Shown: positions 24,614 through 33,891, counted from the stretch's first letter. The stretch is DNA of 64,000 nucleotides from Stenotrophomonas maltophilia (GCF_900186865.1 NZ_LT906480.1:1568001-1632000), one strand, 5' to 3'. Numbers and translations: made by a program. The notes: generated from the letters alone by a model not told the origin.

Positions 24614-25750
24614 TCAGTCCTGCAGGCCCGGCTCACCGAGCGCCAGCGGCACCCGCGAACCATCCAGCAGGCCACGGCTGAGCTTGCCACCCTCGATGAA
24701 CAGCAGTTCGCCGTTCTCGCCGTTCTTGATGCTGCTGTCGATGGCGATCACGCGGTCGCCGTGGAAGCTGCTGACGTGCGGCATCGAGGTATGGCCAACC
24801 ACGATGCGCTTGAGCTGCAGGCGGTCGAGCACAGCCTGCACACCCGCGGTGTCGAGGCGGCCATCGAAATAGCCGCGGTACCAGATCGGGCTGGTCTTGC
24901 CGTCATACAGCGGTGCGGTGGCCGGGTCGGCCTTCACTTCGGCCTTGGGCAGGCCCAGCGAGGCCTGATAGGCCGCGTTGGTGCGTGCCGGGTCCAGCGC
25001 CAGCTGCACCGCCTCGGGCGAAATGCCGCCGTGCAGGAACAGGGTGTCGCCGATCTTCAGCAGCACCGGGCGGGTGCGCAGCCACTGCCCGATCACCGAA
25101 TCGGCACCGTACAGCTGCGGGTAGCTGCGGCCGAGCAGCTGGGCGCTGCGCAGGTACTTCGGGTTGACGTAGCGCAGGTCGTCGTACAGCACCATGGTCT
25201 CGTGGTTGCCGAGCACGAAGTGCACTGCGCCACCGGCGGCGGCCGCCTGCTGCTGCAGGCCATACAGCAGCCAGAACGCTTCGGTCACCTGCGGGCCGCG
25301 GTCGAACACATCGCCGGCGATGACCAGGGTGTCCTTGCCCAGCGCCCAGCGGTCCTGTGCGTCGATGACCTGGTGGGCGCGCAGCAGGCGCACCAGCAGC
25401 CCGTACTGGCCATGGATGTCGGACAGCGCGACGATGCGCGGCACGGCCGGCAGCACGGAAACCGAAGGCGCGTTCGGGGCAGCCACATGCATGCTGTGTT
25501 CGTAGCCGCAACGCGGGGCGATGTCGGTGCCTGCGGCCTGCGTGGCAAGCGTGTGCGACTCGACCTTGTTGTCGCAGATCCATTTGGCCTGCAGCTGGTT
25601 GCCCTGGCGGAACACATAGGGGCCATCGGCCTGCACGTGGTCGGCGGGCGCGGCAACCTCGCGGGCCTGCGTGGTTGCTGTGGCGCAGGCCAGCAACGGC
25701 AACAGCAGGGCGGTCAGCAGGGAGGGGCGATAGCGCGACATCGGGGGCAT
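24614..25750 (-). CDS. Periplasmic Shelph-type metallophosphatase
   Basis: A 378-residue calcineurin-like phosphoesterase with a signal peptide (LLTALLLPLLACATATTQAR). Metal motifs appear in order: ALSDIHGQYGLLVRLL, IAGDVFDRGPQVTE, VLGNHETMVLYDDLR, FLHGGISPEA and VVGHTSMPHV. This is the full PPP-like GDxxDRG/GNHE set, closest to Shewanella-like (Shelph) protein phosphatases. It probably acts on phosphoproteins or small phosphate esters in the periplasm. Monocistronic. The start could be MPPMSRYRP or the second Met three codons on. Confidence 0.85.
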   Translation of the reverse strand: MPPMSRYRPSLLTALLLPLLACATATTQAREVAAPADHVQADGPYVFRQGNQLQAKWICDNKVESHTLATQAAGTDIAPRCGYEHSMHVAAPNAPSVSVLPAVPRIVALSDIHGQYGLLVRLLRAHQVIDAQDRWALGKDTLVIAGDVFDRGPQVTEAFWLLYGLQQQAAAAGGAVHFVLGNHETMVLYDDLRYVNPKYLRSAQLLGRSYPQLYGADSVIGQWLRTRPVLLKIGDTLFLHGGISPEAVQLALDPARTNAAYQASLGLPKAEVKADPATAPLYDGKTSPIWYRGYFDGRLDTAGVQAVLDRLQLKRIVVGHTSMPHVSSFHGDRVIAIDSSIKNGENGELLFIEGGKLSRGLLDGSRVPLALGEPGLQD

Positions 25751-25814
25751 CCGGCGGCGGAAAGACCCGATGCTAACCGGCGAGGGCGTTCGTCGGTGTG
25801 CGCGAATGGGCGGA

Positions 25815-26264
25815 TCAGGTGTCGCGCTCGTCGTCCCTGAGCTTGCGCACGCGGGTGGCGGTGGGCTGAAGCGGCTGGCTGTCGCGCCCGCGCGGCTGCA
25901 TGTAGGGCAGCGGCCGCCGCGTCGCCAGTTCGATCAGCTGTGAATGGGCTTCACCTGCACCGAAGCGATGGCGCTCTCCCCACTGGCGAAGTGCGACCAG
26001 CAGCGGGAACAGTTCCAGGCCTGCGGCGGTGAGCACGTACTCCTGGTAGGCCGATCCATCGGAGGCCGGCTGCAGCTGCAGGATGCCGGCCTCGACCAGC
26101 CGGCGCAGGCGGTCGCTGAGGATGTTGCGCGCCGCGCCGAGGCTGCGCTGGAAATCACCGAAGCGGGTGATGCCGTCGAAGGCGTCGCGGATCACCAGCA
26201 ATGCCCAGCGGTCACCGAGCAGGTCGGCACTGCGGGCTACAGGGCAGGGGCTGTCGGCGTGCAT
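25815..26264 (-). CDS. HxlR-family transcriptional regulator
   Basis: A 149-residue winged-helix protein: CPVARSADLLGDRWALLVIR, FGDFQRSLGAARNILSDRLR (recognition helix), RLVEAGILQLQPASDGSAYQ and EYVLTAAGLELFPLLVALRQ. This is the complete HxlR pattern, with the single Cys (residue 6 of the chosen start) near the N-terminus that redox-sensing members use. It is divergent from an MFS exporter with a strong inverted repeat between them, so it should repress that pump and itself. The start at MHADSPCP excludes an 18-residue extension that would run through the operator. Confidence 0.87.
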   Translation of the reverse strand: MHADSPCPVARSADLLGDRWALLVIRDAFDGITRFGDFQRSLGAARNILSDRLRRLVEAGILQLQPASDGSAYQEYVLTAAGLELFPLLVALRQWGERHRFGAGEAHSQLIELATRRPLPYMQPRGRDSQPLQPTATRVRKLRDDERDT

Positions 26265-26283
26265 GCTGGGTATCTCCGAATGT

Positions 26284-26337
26284 GGTTGCAGTTTAAAACC
26301 AATGGCGATAGCCTGCATCTGGTTTCAAATTGCAACC
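26284..26337. promoter_or_regulatory. Operator pair between the HxlR gene and the MFS gene
   Basis: GGTTGCAGTTTAAAACC (26284-26300) and GGTTTCAAATTGCAACC (26321-26337) are reverse complements with two mismatches; each half also resembles the GGTT...AACC palindrome by itself. The region covers the whole divergent promoter space. Confidence 0.7.
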
Positions 26338-26339
26338 AT

Positions 26340-27560
26340 ATGATGAGTGCCATATCGCTTCCCCGCCCGCTGCTGGTCCTGCTTGCGGCTGCCGCCGGCG
26401 CCAGCGTCGCCAACGTCTACTACGCGCAGCCGCTGCTGGATCAGCTTGCACGCGCCTTTGCGATGGACCGGGCCGTGGCCGGCGCAGTGCTGGCTGCCAC
26501 CCAGGCCGGCAGCGTGCTGGCGTTGCTTGGCCTGCTGCCGCTGGCGGACCGCGGCGACCGGCGACGCCTGCTGCGGCTGCAGTTGATCGCGCTGGTGCTG
26601 GCCCTGTTGTGGCTGGCGGCGTCACGCACGGCGAGCTGGCTGTTGTCGGGCATGCTGCTGGCAGGCCTGTTGGGCACCGCGCTGACCCAGGGCCTGATTG
26701 CCTATACCGCCATGCTGGCACCGCCCGAGCAGCGCGGTCGCGTGGTCGGTGTGGTGCAGGGCGGCGTGTTCATCGGCCTGCTGCTGGCGCGCGTGGTGTC
26801 CGGTACGGTGGCGGCGGCCTTTGGCTGGCAGAGGGTCTACCTGCTGTCAGCGGTGGTGATGGCAGCGTTGGCTGCGCTGCTGTGGCGGCGCCTGCCCGCA
26901 GTACCGGTGCCGTCGGTCCCTCCACGCTGGCGCGAGCTGCTGGGCTCGATGCAGGGCATGCTGCGCCGCGATCGAACGCTGCGCGAGCGCGGGCCGCTGG
27001 CATTGCTGCTGTTTGCCGGCCTCAATGTGTTCTGGGCGGCGGCACCCTTGCCGCTGTCGGCACCGCCGCTGCACTGGTCAACCGCAGCCATCGGCGCGCT
27101 CGGCCTGGCCGGCGTGGTCGGTGCGCTGATGGCGGCGCGGGTCGGACACTGGATGGACCGTGGTTTCGCGCATCGGGTCAGCCTCGGCGCGCTGTTGTTG
27201 CTGCTGGTCGCGTGGTGGCCGCTGCTGGGCCTGCCGCAGTCGCTGTCCTTGCTGCTGCTGGGTGTGGTCGTGCTCGACCTGGGCGGCCAGGCACTACATG
27301 TCTCGAACCAGGCATTGTTGCTGCGTGCACCGGCAGAACAGCATGGGCGCCTGGTGGCGTTGTACATGCTGTTCTATGCGCTGGGCAGTGGTGCAGGCGC
27401 GGCGGCGGGGCCTTGGATGCAGGTGCGGCATGGCTGGCCTGCCGTGTGCCTGCTGGGGGCAGGCATCGCGTTGCTGGCGCTGCTGTGGTGGGCAGCGTGG
27501 CGGGTGGGTGCGGTGAAAGCAGCGGCTGGGCGGCGTATCGATCGAGCCGGCTGTCGGTAG
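26340..27560 (+). CDS. MFS transporter (DHA1-like exporter)
   Basis: A 406-residue, 12-TM exporter with the MFS loop 2-3 motif LADRGDRRRLL near residue 80 and VYYAQPLLDQLARAFAMDRA in helix 1, the pattern of YnfM/NepI-like drug or metabolite exporters. It is divergent from the HxlR regulator, separated by the operator pair. Start is at one of two adjacent ATGs (26340 or 26343). The TAG stop (27558-27560) is part of the GTAG head of the SMAG repeat that follows, so the repeat supplies or overlaps the stop. Confidence 0.87.
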   Translation: MMSAISLPRPLLVLLAAAAGASVANVYYAQPLLDQLARAFAMDRAVAGAVLAATQAGSVLALLGLLPLADRGDRRRLLRLQLIALVLALLWLAASRTASWLLSGMLLAGLLGTALTQGLIAYTAMLAPPEQRGRVVGVVQGGVFIGLLLARVVSGTVAAAFGWQRVYLLSAVVMAALAALLWRRLPAVPVPSVPPRWRELLGSMQGMLRRDRTLRERGPLALLLFAGLNVFWAAAPLPLSAPPLHWSTAAIGALGLAGVVGALMAARVGHWMDRGFAHRVSLGALLLLLVAWWPLLGLPQSLSLLLLGVVVLDLGGQALHVSNQALLLRAPAEQHGRLVALYMLFYALGSGAGAAAGPWMQVRHGWPAVCLLGAGIALLALLWWAAWRVGAVKAAAGRRIDRAGCR

Positions 27561-27644
27561 AGTCGACTGTCAGTCGACCGCTCTTCGCCCCGCGTGCGAA
27601 AAATCCCGCGCTGCGCGCGATAGTCGACCAGCGGTCGACTCTAC
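27557..27644. repeat. SMAG repeat dimer between MFS and diguanylate-cyclase genes
   Basis: GTAGAGTCGACTGTCAGTCGAC opens the element and GTCGACCAGCGGTCGACTCTAC closes it in inverted orientation, around a short GC-rich centre. It fills the convergent gap and may terminate both genes. Confidence 0.85.
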
Positions 27645-27655
27645 CTGTCCTGCCG

Positions 27656-29122
27656 TCATCGCTGCAGCGCACGCCGCCCGGGGGCTTCCTGCAATGCCTC
27701 GCTGGCCACCACCACGCGGTTGCGGCCGCTGCGCTTGGCCTCGTACATCGCGGCGTCGGCACGTGCCATCAGCCGCTCGTAATCCGGATGACCATCGTGA
27801 CCGGCCACGCCGATGCTGGCGGTCAGTTCCAGCACCTGGCCATTGGCCAGCGCTACCGGCGACTGTGCGATCTGCCGGCGCAGGCTCTCGGCGATCACGG
27901 TCGCCTGTGATTCGCTGGCCGCCACCAGCACCACCACGAATTCTTCGCCGCCATAGCGGAACAGGTAGTCGCTGCCACGCGTGAGCTGGCCGAGCAGGCC
28001 GGCCACATGCTGCAACGCGCGGTCGCCGGCATCGTGGCCGTGGCCGTCGTTGATTGCCTTGAAGTGATCCAGGTCGAGCAGCAGCAGCGAGAACGGTGTG
28101 CGGTTGCGCGTGGCCAGCTCGATTTCCCGGCGCAGCACGGTGGGCAGGAAGCGACGGTTGAGCAGGTTGGTCAGCGCGTCGCTGCCGGCATCCAGTTCGC
28201 CGATGCGCTCGAACAGCAGTGTCATCAGGGTGCGGATGGCGGCCAGGTCCTCGCGGATGGCCGGCAGTACCGCCAGTCGCTGCGCCGGTGCATCGCCGCT
28301 GGCGCGCTGCAGGTGGCCGTCAATACGGGCCATCAACTGGCCCACCTGCTGCGTTTCGCTGCTTTCGCCGAAGCTGGGGATGCCCTTATGGGTGAACCAC
28401 AGGCCGAACTCCGAGGTGGCCAGGCTGGCGTTGTCGCTGGCCTGCACGTGGCCGGCGAGTGCGTAGAGCAGGGCGTTCTCCCAGTCCAGCAGCAGTGCGC
28501 GCTGGCGCTCGCGTTCGGTACCGACGTTCTGTACCAGCGAGAACAGCCGGTAGGCGGCGTCGGCACGGGTGGAGCGATCGCGCGCATGGGTGTAGGCCAG
28601 GGTCATGCCTTCCATGGCGATGTCCATGATCGCGCTGAGGCAGTCGATGGCGGCGAACGCGGTCGCGCTGTCGGGCGCGTCGTCGCGCAGGCGCACGAAC
28701 AGCTCGTGCTTGAGCACGCGCGCACCGCGGGTGACCAGGTCGACCGGGATGCCGACCCGTGCGTGTACGTCGCCGATCACCCGCTGCGAGGCGACGGTGG
28801 TGGCGATGCCGGAGGCGTCGGTGGTCAGCAGTTGCACCAGCCAGCGCTGCATGGCCGGCTGCAGGCGCTGCTTGACCTGGTCGTGGGACAGGAAGCGGCG
28901 TGCACGCCCGTCCTGCAGCAGCACTTCGTAAAAGCGCTGGGCCAGCGCGGGTGGGGCATCGGTGGCAGCGGCCTTGAGCAGCGCGGTGGCGGCAGGGCCG
29001 GCCTGGAGCAGGCAGTGCTGCCAGGCCTCGGCCAGCGGCTGGCTGGCATCGTCCAATTGGGGTGGTTCCACGTCGATCTCTGACTGCGTACGGCAAACCA
29101 CGGGTATCGGCCGCGGCGGCAT
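27656..29122 (-). CDS. Globin-coupled diguanylate cyclase (DosC-like)
   Basis: A 488-residue haem-based oxygen sensor that makes cyclic di-GMP. The N-terminal globin domain (about residues 35-185) has the likely proximal His120 in RVIGDVHARVGIP. A middle helical linker follows. The C-terminal GGDEF domain has LTNLLNRRFLPTVLRREIEL, DLDHFKAINDGHGHDAGD and active-site GGEEF, all intact. No transmembrane segment. It is divergent from the ferric-siderophore receptor, with about 235 bases between. Oxygen dependence is expected from the family, not shown here. Confidence 0.9.
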   Translation of the reverse strand: MPPRPIPVVCRTQSEIDVEPPQLDDASQPLAEAWQHCLLQAGPAATALLKAAATDAPPALAQRFYEVLLQDGRARRFLSHDQVKQRLQPAMQRWLVQLLTTDASGIATTVASQRVIGDVHARVGIPVDLVTRGARVLKHELFVRLRDDAPDSATAFAAIDCLSAIMDIAMEGMTLAYTHARDRSTRADAAYRLFSLVQNVGTERERQRALLLDWENALLYALAGHVQASDNASLATSEFGLWFTHKGIPSFGESSETQQVGQLMARIDGHLQRASGDAPAQRLAVLPAIREDLAAIRTLMTLLFERIGELDAGSDALTNLLNRRFLPTVLRREIELATRNRTPFSLLLLDLDHFKAINDGHGHDAGDRALQHVAGLLGQLTRGSDYLFRYGGEEFVVVLVAASESQATVIAESLRRQIAQSPVALANGQVLELTASIGVAGHDGHPDYERLMARADAAMYEAKRSGRNRVVVASEALQEAPGRRALQR

Positions 29123-29217
29123 ACGGTTGATGGCGGGTTAGCCGGCCAGTTTACGCGCGGTGCAGGATTGCACGGTGCGCAAACCACAGCGGCGCCGCTG
29201 CGGCAATGAGTGAACGC

Positions 29218-29239
29218 ATTTGAGAATCAATCGCATTAA
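29218..29239 (+). promoter_or_regulatory. Candidate Fur box before the FepA-type receptor
   Basis: ATTTGAGAATCAATCGCATTAA resembles the GAGAATCATTCTCATT form of Fur sites: TGAGAATCA on the left and a diverged right half. It lies about 120 bases before the receptor start. Function agrees with iron repression of siderophore receptors. Confidence 0.55.
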
Positions 29240-29357
29240 TGGGAGAATGCGCGCACGGAACGGGCTGCAGGTGCCTGCAGGACTGCTCCGCCTCCCCCTC
29301 GTCGTTGCCTCAAGCCCTTTGCCAGAGGCCCCGTAGCCCTGCCAGAAGGTCCTGATC

Positions 29358-31607
29358 ATGTCTCCTGCCGTTGTCCTTTCGCCGCGCCCGCTGGCGCTTG
29401 CCGTTGCCGTCCTGCTGGCGGGCAGCGCCCTGACCGCCCAGGCCGAAACCGACGCCACCGATATCGACACGGTGCACGTCACCGCCTCGCAGATCGCGCG
29501 CCAGGCACTGGGTACCTCGACCATCACCGCCGAGGACATCGCCCGGCGCCCGCCGGCCAACGACATCGCCGAGCTGCTGCGGACCATGCCGGGCGTGAAC
29601 CTGACCGGCAACAGTGCCTCGGGCCAGTACGGCAACAACCGCCAGATCGACCTGCGTGGCATGGGCCCGGAAAACACCCTGATCCTGGTCGATGGCAAGC
29701 GCATCGGCGCACGCGATGCCGTGCGCATGGGGCGCAGTGGTGAGCGCAATACCCGCGGTGACACCAACTGGGTGCCGGCGGAAATGATCGAGCGCATCGA
29801 AGTGCTGCGCGGCCCGGCGGCGGCACGCTACGGCTCGGGTGCGTCTGGCGGCGTGGTCAACATCATCACCAAGCGCCCGACCGGCGACCTGACCGGTGCG
29901 GTCGACCTGTATGGCCTGGTGCCCGAGCACAGCGCCGAAGGCGGCAGCGAGCGCGTCGGCCTGCAGTTGAGCGGGCCGATGACCGACACCCTGTCGTTCC
30001 GCCTGTACGGCAATCTCAACAAGACCGACGCGGACTCGCTGGAGCTCAACCGCCAGTACGCTACCAACCCCAACGCGGTGCCGCCGGCCGGCCGCGAGGG
30101 CGTCAAGAACCGCGACATCAACGCGCTGCTGCGCTGGGACGTGACTGCCAACCAGGTGGTGGAGTTCGAAGCCGGCACCAGCCGCCAGGGCAACATCTAC
30201 GCTGGCGACCGCGCGGTCAGCACCACCGGTACATCGACCGGCGTTGACCTGGCGGCACTGGCCGAGGGCGAAGCGGAGACCAACCGCATGTACCGCAACA
30301 CCGGCGCGATCACCCATCGTGGCCGCTGGGGCGATGTGACCTCGCGGGTGACGGCCGCGGTGGAGGCGGTCAACAACTCGCGCATCAACGAAGGCCTGGC
30401 CGGTGGCCCGGAGGGCAGCTTCAACGGCACCGACTGGTCGACCTCGCGCCTGCGCAACTACCAGCTGGATGGCGAAGTGAGTTTCCCGACCACGCTGGGC
30501 GGCGCCGAGAACATCTGGACGCTTGGCTTTGAATACCTGGACAGCCGCCTGACCGACCCGTACTCGATGAGCCAGTCCAGCAGCAGCGGCGGCGGCATCC
30601 CGGGGCTGTCGGCCGATCGTGCGCGGGGCAAGGCCGATGCGCAGACCACCGCCGTGTTCGTCGAAGACAACATCTACCTGGGTGAGCGCTGGATCGTTAC
30701 CCCGGGCCTGCGCTTCGACCACCACAGCCAGTTCGGCAACAACACCAGCCCCAGCCTCAACGCGCAGTTCCGCATCAACGGCGACTGGGTGGTGAAGGGC
30801 GGCATCGCCCGGGCGTTCAAGGCGCCGAACCTGTACCAGTCGAATCCGGACTATCTGTATTACACCCGTGGCAATGGCTGCCCGAATGCACTGCCGAGCC
30901 TGGGCGCCGGCTGCTACATGCGCGGCAATGCGGACCTGAAGGCGGAAACCAGCCTGAACAAGGAACTCGGCATCGAGTGGGCACCGCAGAGTGGCTGGCA
31001 GGCATCGTTGACGTACTTCCATAACGACTACAAGGACAAGATCCAGGCCGGCTACACCCAGATCGGCCTGACTGCCGACACCAGGGGCCGCATCTTCCGC
31101 TGGGAGAACGCGCCGAAGGCGATCGTGCAGGGGCTGGAAGGCAACCTGGTGATCCCGCTGCTGGGCGAGCAGGGCAACCGCCTGAAGTGGAGCAACAACT
31201 TCACCTACATGGTGGAGAACGAGAACAAGCGCACCGGCCAGCCGCTGTCGGTGATTCCGAAGTACACCGTCAACACGATGCTGGACTGGCAGGCCACCGA
31301 CAAGCTGTCGCTGCTGCTGACCGGCACGTTCTACGGCAAGCAGAAGCCGGCCACTACCAACATCAACAATGATCCGCGCTGCACCGGCACCTGCGACCCA
31401 TCGATCGCACTGCAGGATCGCGGTGCGTACAACATCTGGGGCGTGAGCGCGCGCTACAGGGTGACCGAGACGGTCAGCTTCGGCTTCGGCGTGAACAACC
31501 TGGCCGACAAGCGCCTGTTCCGCGAGGCCAACAGCAGCGATGCCGGCGCGGCGACCTACAACGAGCCGGGCCGCGCGTACTGGGCCAGCCTGCGCTTCGG
31601 GTTCTGA
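29358..31607 (+). CDS. TonB-dependent ferric-siderophore receptor, FepA/PfeA type
   Basis: A 749-residue outer-membrane receptor. Signal peptide ends ALTAQA near residue 29. The plug domain (about 40-165) includes ITAEDIARRPPANDIAELLR, NRQIDLRGMGPENTLILVDG and IERIEVLRGPAAARYGSGAS. A 22-strand barrel follows and the protein ends in Phe (WASLRFGF), as for BamA substrates. A CPNALPSLGAGCY loop with paired Cys is typical of FepA-like enterobactin receptors. Imports catecholate-type ferric siderophores with TonB energy; the exact ligand is inferred. A Fur-like site precedes it. Confidence 0.9.
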   Translation: MSPAVVLSPRPLALAVAVLLAGSALTAQAETDATDIDTVHVTASQIARQALGTSTITAEDIARRPPANDIAELLRTMPGVNLTGNSASGQYGNNRQIDLRGMGPENTLILVDGKRIGARDAVRMGRSGERNTRGDTNWVPAEMIERIEVLRGPAAARYGSGASGGVVNIITKRPTGDLTGAVDLYGLVPEHSAEGGSERVGLQLSGPMTDTLSFRLYGNLNKTDADSLELNRQYATNPNAVPPAGREGVKNRDINALLRWDVTANQVVEFEAGTSRQGNIYAGDRAVSTTGTSTGVDLAALAEGEAETNRMYRNTGAITHRGRWGDVTSRVTAAVEAVNNSRINEGLAGGPEGSFNGTDWSTSRLRNYQLDGEVSFPTTLGGAENIWTLGFEYLDSRLTDPYSMSQSSSSGGGIPGLSADRARGKADAQTTAVFVEDNIYLGERWIVTPGLRFDHHSQFGNNTSPSLNAQFRINGDWVVKGGIARAFKAPNLYQSNPDYLYYTRGNGCPNALPSLGAGCYMRGNADLKAETSLNKELGIEWAPQSGWQASLTYFHNDYKDKIQAGYTQIGLTADTRGRIFRWENAPKAIVQGLEGNLVIPLLGEQGNRLKWSNNFTYMVENENKRTGQPLSVIPKYTVNTMLDWQATDKLSLLLTGTFYGKQKPATTNINNDPRCTGTCDPSIALQDRGAYNIWGVSARYRVTETVSFGFGVNNLADKRLFREANSSDAGAATYNEPGRAYWASLRFGF

Positions 31608-31614
31608 CCCGATG

Positions 31615-31647
31615 AGGCCTGCGCCGGGGCGTTCCCCGGCGCAGCCT
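31615..31647. terminator. Bidirectional terminator hairpin
   Basis: CTGCGCCGGGG and CCCCGGCGCAG form an 11-base GC stem with a four-base loop between convergent genes (receptor and exported unknown), extended by AGGC/GCCT outside. Confidence 0.7.
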
Positions 31648-31652
31648 GAAGG

Positions 31653-32579
31653 CTACTTCACCTGCCGGCAATCGCGCAGGTGGACGCCACCGGTGTCCAT
31701 CTTGTCGACCACGCCTTCCAGTTTCACCCAGTCGTTCTCGCGCAGGGTGGCGCCCAGCGCCATCTGATCCGGCGCCAGCGCACAGTGCACGGTGAAGTTG
31801 GCATTGTTGTCGTCGTTCGACTGGCGTCCGCCGATGCCACCGATGCCCTTCATCTTGGTGACCAGATAGCCCACCTCGAAGGTCTTGGCAAAGCGGTTGG
31901 GCTGGGCGGTATACACCTGGCCATCGATGATGAAACGACGGCCGAAATACTTGACGAGCAACGGCTGGTACATCGCATCGGTATCCGGCGGGGTGCTGGT
32001 GCCGGAGAACAGCGCCCTGAGCGGTGCGGTGTTGATTTCCCGCTGCAGCCGCTTGGCGTCCTTGCCCATTTCGGTGGACATGCCGACCGCAGTGGCCTGG
32101 ATCGGCTTGTCGAAACCGCTGGAGACACGCACGGCTTCTGCGATCGCCTCGCCTTCGGGGCCGGTCTTGAGCTTGTCCAGCCAGCCACACAGCGCGCTGC
32201 GTGCGTCCTCTTCCTTGGCGGTCTGCCCGCGTGACAGCTTGGTGCCGACCACCACGTTGCCGCCATTGGAGGCGGTGATGATGCTGACCAGCGGCATCTT
32301 GGTGTCGGTCTGCAGCACGTACATCTGGCCTTCGGTCTCGGTGATGACATCTCCGCTGACGAAGTTGTTGCCCTCATCAAGCGCTGCCTTGCGCAGCTGG
32401 CCCAGGGCGCTGCGGGGCTTCAGGCCGGGGAGGGTGACTTCGGAAGTGAAGAACTGGCCATTGCGGGGATCGCCTACCGCCTGGAAATTCTGCTGGCAGG
32501 TCTTGGCCGAGGCGCTTGCGGCCGTGCCCAGCGCGCAGGCCACGGCGACGGCGACCCAGGGGGTCTTGGTAGTCCACAT
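31653..32579 (-). CDS. Exported protein of unknown function (possible C-terminal OB-fold)
   Basis: A 308-residue protein with a signal peptide (WVAVAVACALGTAASASA). I do not recognise the N-terminal part. The C-terminal 60 residues (NFTVHCALAPDQMALGATLR, ENDWVKLEGVVDKMDTGGVH, LRDCRQVK) look like the small exported OB-fold of tRNA_anti-like proteins. Cys pairs at both ends suggest disulphides. Start MWTTKTPW has AAGGA ten bases upstream; an alternative start lies ten codons earlier. Monocistronic and convergent with the siderophore receptor. Confidence 0.6.
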   Translation of the reverse strand: MWTTKTPWVAVAVACALGTAASASAKTCQQNFQAVGDPRNGQFFTSEVTLPGLKPRSALGQLRKAALDEGNNFVSGDVITETEGQMYVLQTDTKMPLVSIITASNGGNVVVGTKLSRGQTAKEEDARSALCGWLDKLKTGPEGEAIAEAVRVSSGFDKPIQATAVGMSTEMGKDAKRLQREINTAPLRALFSGTSTPPDTDAMYQPLLVKYFGRRFIIDGQVYTAQPNRFAKTFEVGYLVTKMKGIGGIGGRQSNDDNNANFTVHCALAPDQMALGATLRENDWVKLEGVVDKMDTGGVHLRDCRQVK

Positions 32580-32800
32580 GTTCCGGATTCCTTGTGCTTG
32601 GGTGTCCATTGCGGGCCGCAACGCCGAAGCGATCCGGCTGCCCGTTCCCCATCCAGAGGGGATGTGGTCATCATAGTGTGGCCCGGCACGGGCGCAAGCT
32701 GCGGCGAGCCGCGACGTGCAGTCTGCAATGTTATAAACACCGTGATAGTTTCCCCACGGTCGCCGGCGTAGCCTGCCTCCATCGCAAAGGAGCTGTTGCC

Positions 32801-33781
32801 ATGGGCCACGACCACGATCACCTGCCATCCGAGATCCGCCACGAGAAACCCTTGTGGTGGGCGCTCGGCCTGACCTCCACCTTCCTCGTCGTCGAAGTGG
32901 TGGGCGCGTTCTGGACCAACAGCCTGGCGCTGTTGTCCGACGCGGCACACATGGCCACCGACGCGCTGGCCCTGATGATCGCGCTGGTCGCGGTGCGGCT
33001 GAGCCGGCGCCCGCCGGATGCGCGTCGCACCTACGGCTATGCGCGCCTGGAAGCGCTGGGCGCAATGATCAACGGCGCGATGCTGTTCGTGGTTGCCGGC
33101 TACATCCTGTGGGAAGCCGTCGGGCGCTTCAGCAAGCCGCAGGAGATCGCCTCCACCGGCATGCTGGTGATCGCCTCGGCCGGCCTGGTCATCAACCTGA
33201 TCTCGATGCGCCTGCTGCAGGCCGGCAGCGGCGAGAGTCTCAACGTGAAGGGAGCCTACCTGGAAGTGTGGGCGGACATGCTCGGCTCGGTGGCGGTGAT
33301 TGCGGGTGCGGTGCTGATCCAGTTCACCGGCTGGAAGCCGATCGATGCGATCCTGGCGGTGCTGATCGGCCTGTGGGTGTTGCCGCGCACCTGGGTGCTG
33401 ATGCGCGAGGCGATCAACGTGCTGCTGGAAGGCGTGCCCAAGGGCATGGACGTGGCCAAGGTGCGCGACAGCCTGTCCAGCCACGCCGCGGTAATGGACG
33501 TGCATGACCTGCACGTGTGGGCGCTGGCCTCCAGCACGCCGGCGCTGACCGCGCATGTCGTTACGCGCGACGGCACCGATGCCGATGCGCTGCGCCGTGA
33601 GCTGAGCGGGCGCCTGCACGATGACTTCGGCATCGAGCACGTGACACTGCAGCTTGAAGCGGACCACTGCGGCGAAGCCTGTGGTGAGCCGGCGCCGGTG
33701 AAGGGCGGCGAGCATGAGGGCCATGAAGGTCATGACCACGACGAGGACGCGCAGGGCCATCGCGGTCACGTGCATCGTTGA
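32801..33781 (+). CDS. Cation diffusion facilitator (CzcD/ZitB-like Zn exporter)
   Basis: A 326-residue CDF exporter with six TM helices and a cytosolic C-terminal domain. Zinc site motifs are SDAAHMATDALAL (HxxxD in TM2) and EVWADMLGSVAV (DxxxD-type position in TM5). His-rich termini (MGHDHDHLPSE; GGEHEGHEGHDHDEDAQGHR) fit Zn or Co handling. GKAGGAG-like ribosome site AAAGGAG lies about nine bases before the ATG. It would lower cytosolic zinc, complementing the Zur-controlled uptake genes near 58 kb. Confidence 0.9.
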   Translation: MGHDHDHLPSEIRHEKPLWWALGLTSTFLVVEVVGAFWTNSLALLSDAAHMATDALALMIALVAVRLSRRPPDARRTYGYARLEALGAMINGAMLFVVAGYILWEAVGRFSKPQEIASTGMLVIASAGLVINLISMRLLQAGSGESLNVKGAYLEVWADMLGSVAVIAGAVLIQFTGWKPIDAILAVLIGLWVLPRTWVLMREAINVLLEGVPKGMDVAKVRDSLSSHAAVMDVHDLHVWALASSTPALTAHVVTRDGTDADALRRELSGRLHDDFGIEHVTLQLEADHCGEACGEPAPVKGGEHEGHEGHDHDEDAQGHRGHVHR

Positions 33782-33807
33782 ATGGGATATGCCGTCACGC
33801 GGATCGG

Positions 33808-33891
33808 GTGAAACCGGCCGGGCGAAACCGACCGGGCGAAACCGACCGGGCGAAACCGACCGGGCGAAACCGACCGGGCGAAACCGGCTTG
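33808..33891 (+). repeat. Six tandem copies of a 14-bp unit (GCGAAACCGACCGG)
   Basis: Copies start at 33808, 33822, 33836, 33850, 33864 and 33878; the four inner ones are identical and the outer two carry substitutions. The unit is not a multiple of three and no gene crosses it. The same words recur singly in the 173-bp repeats that follow. Confidence 0.85.
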
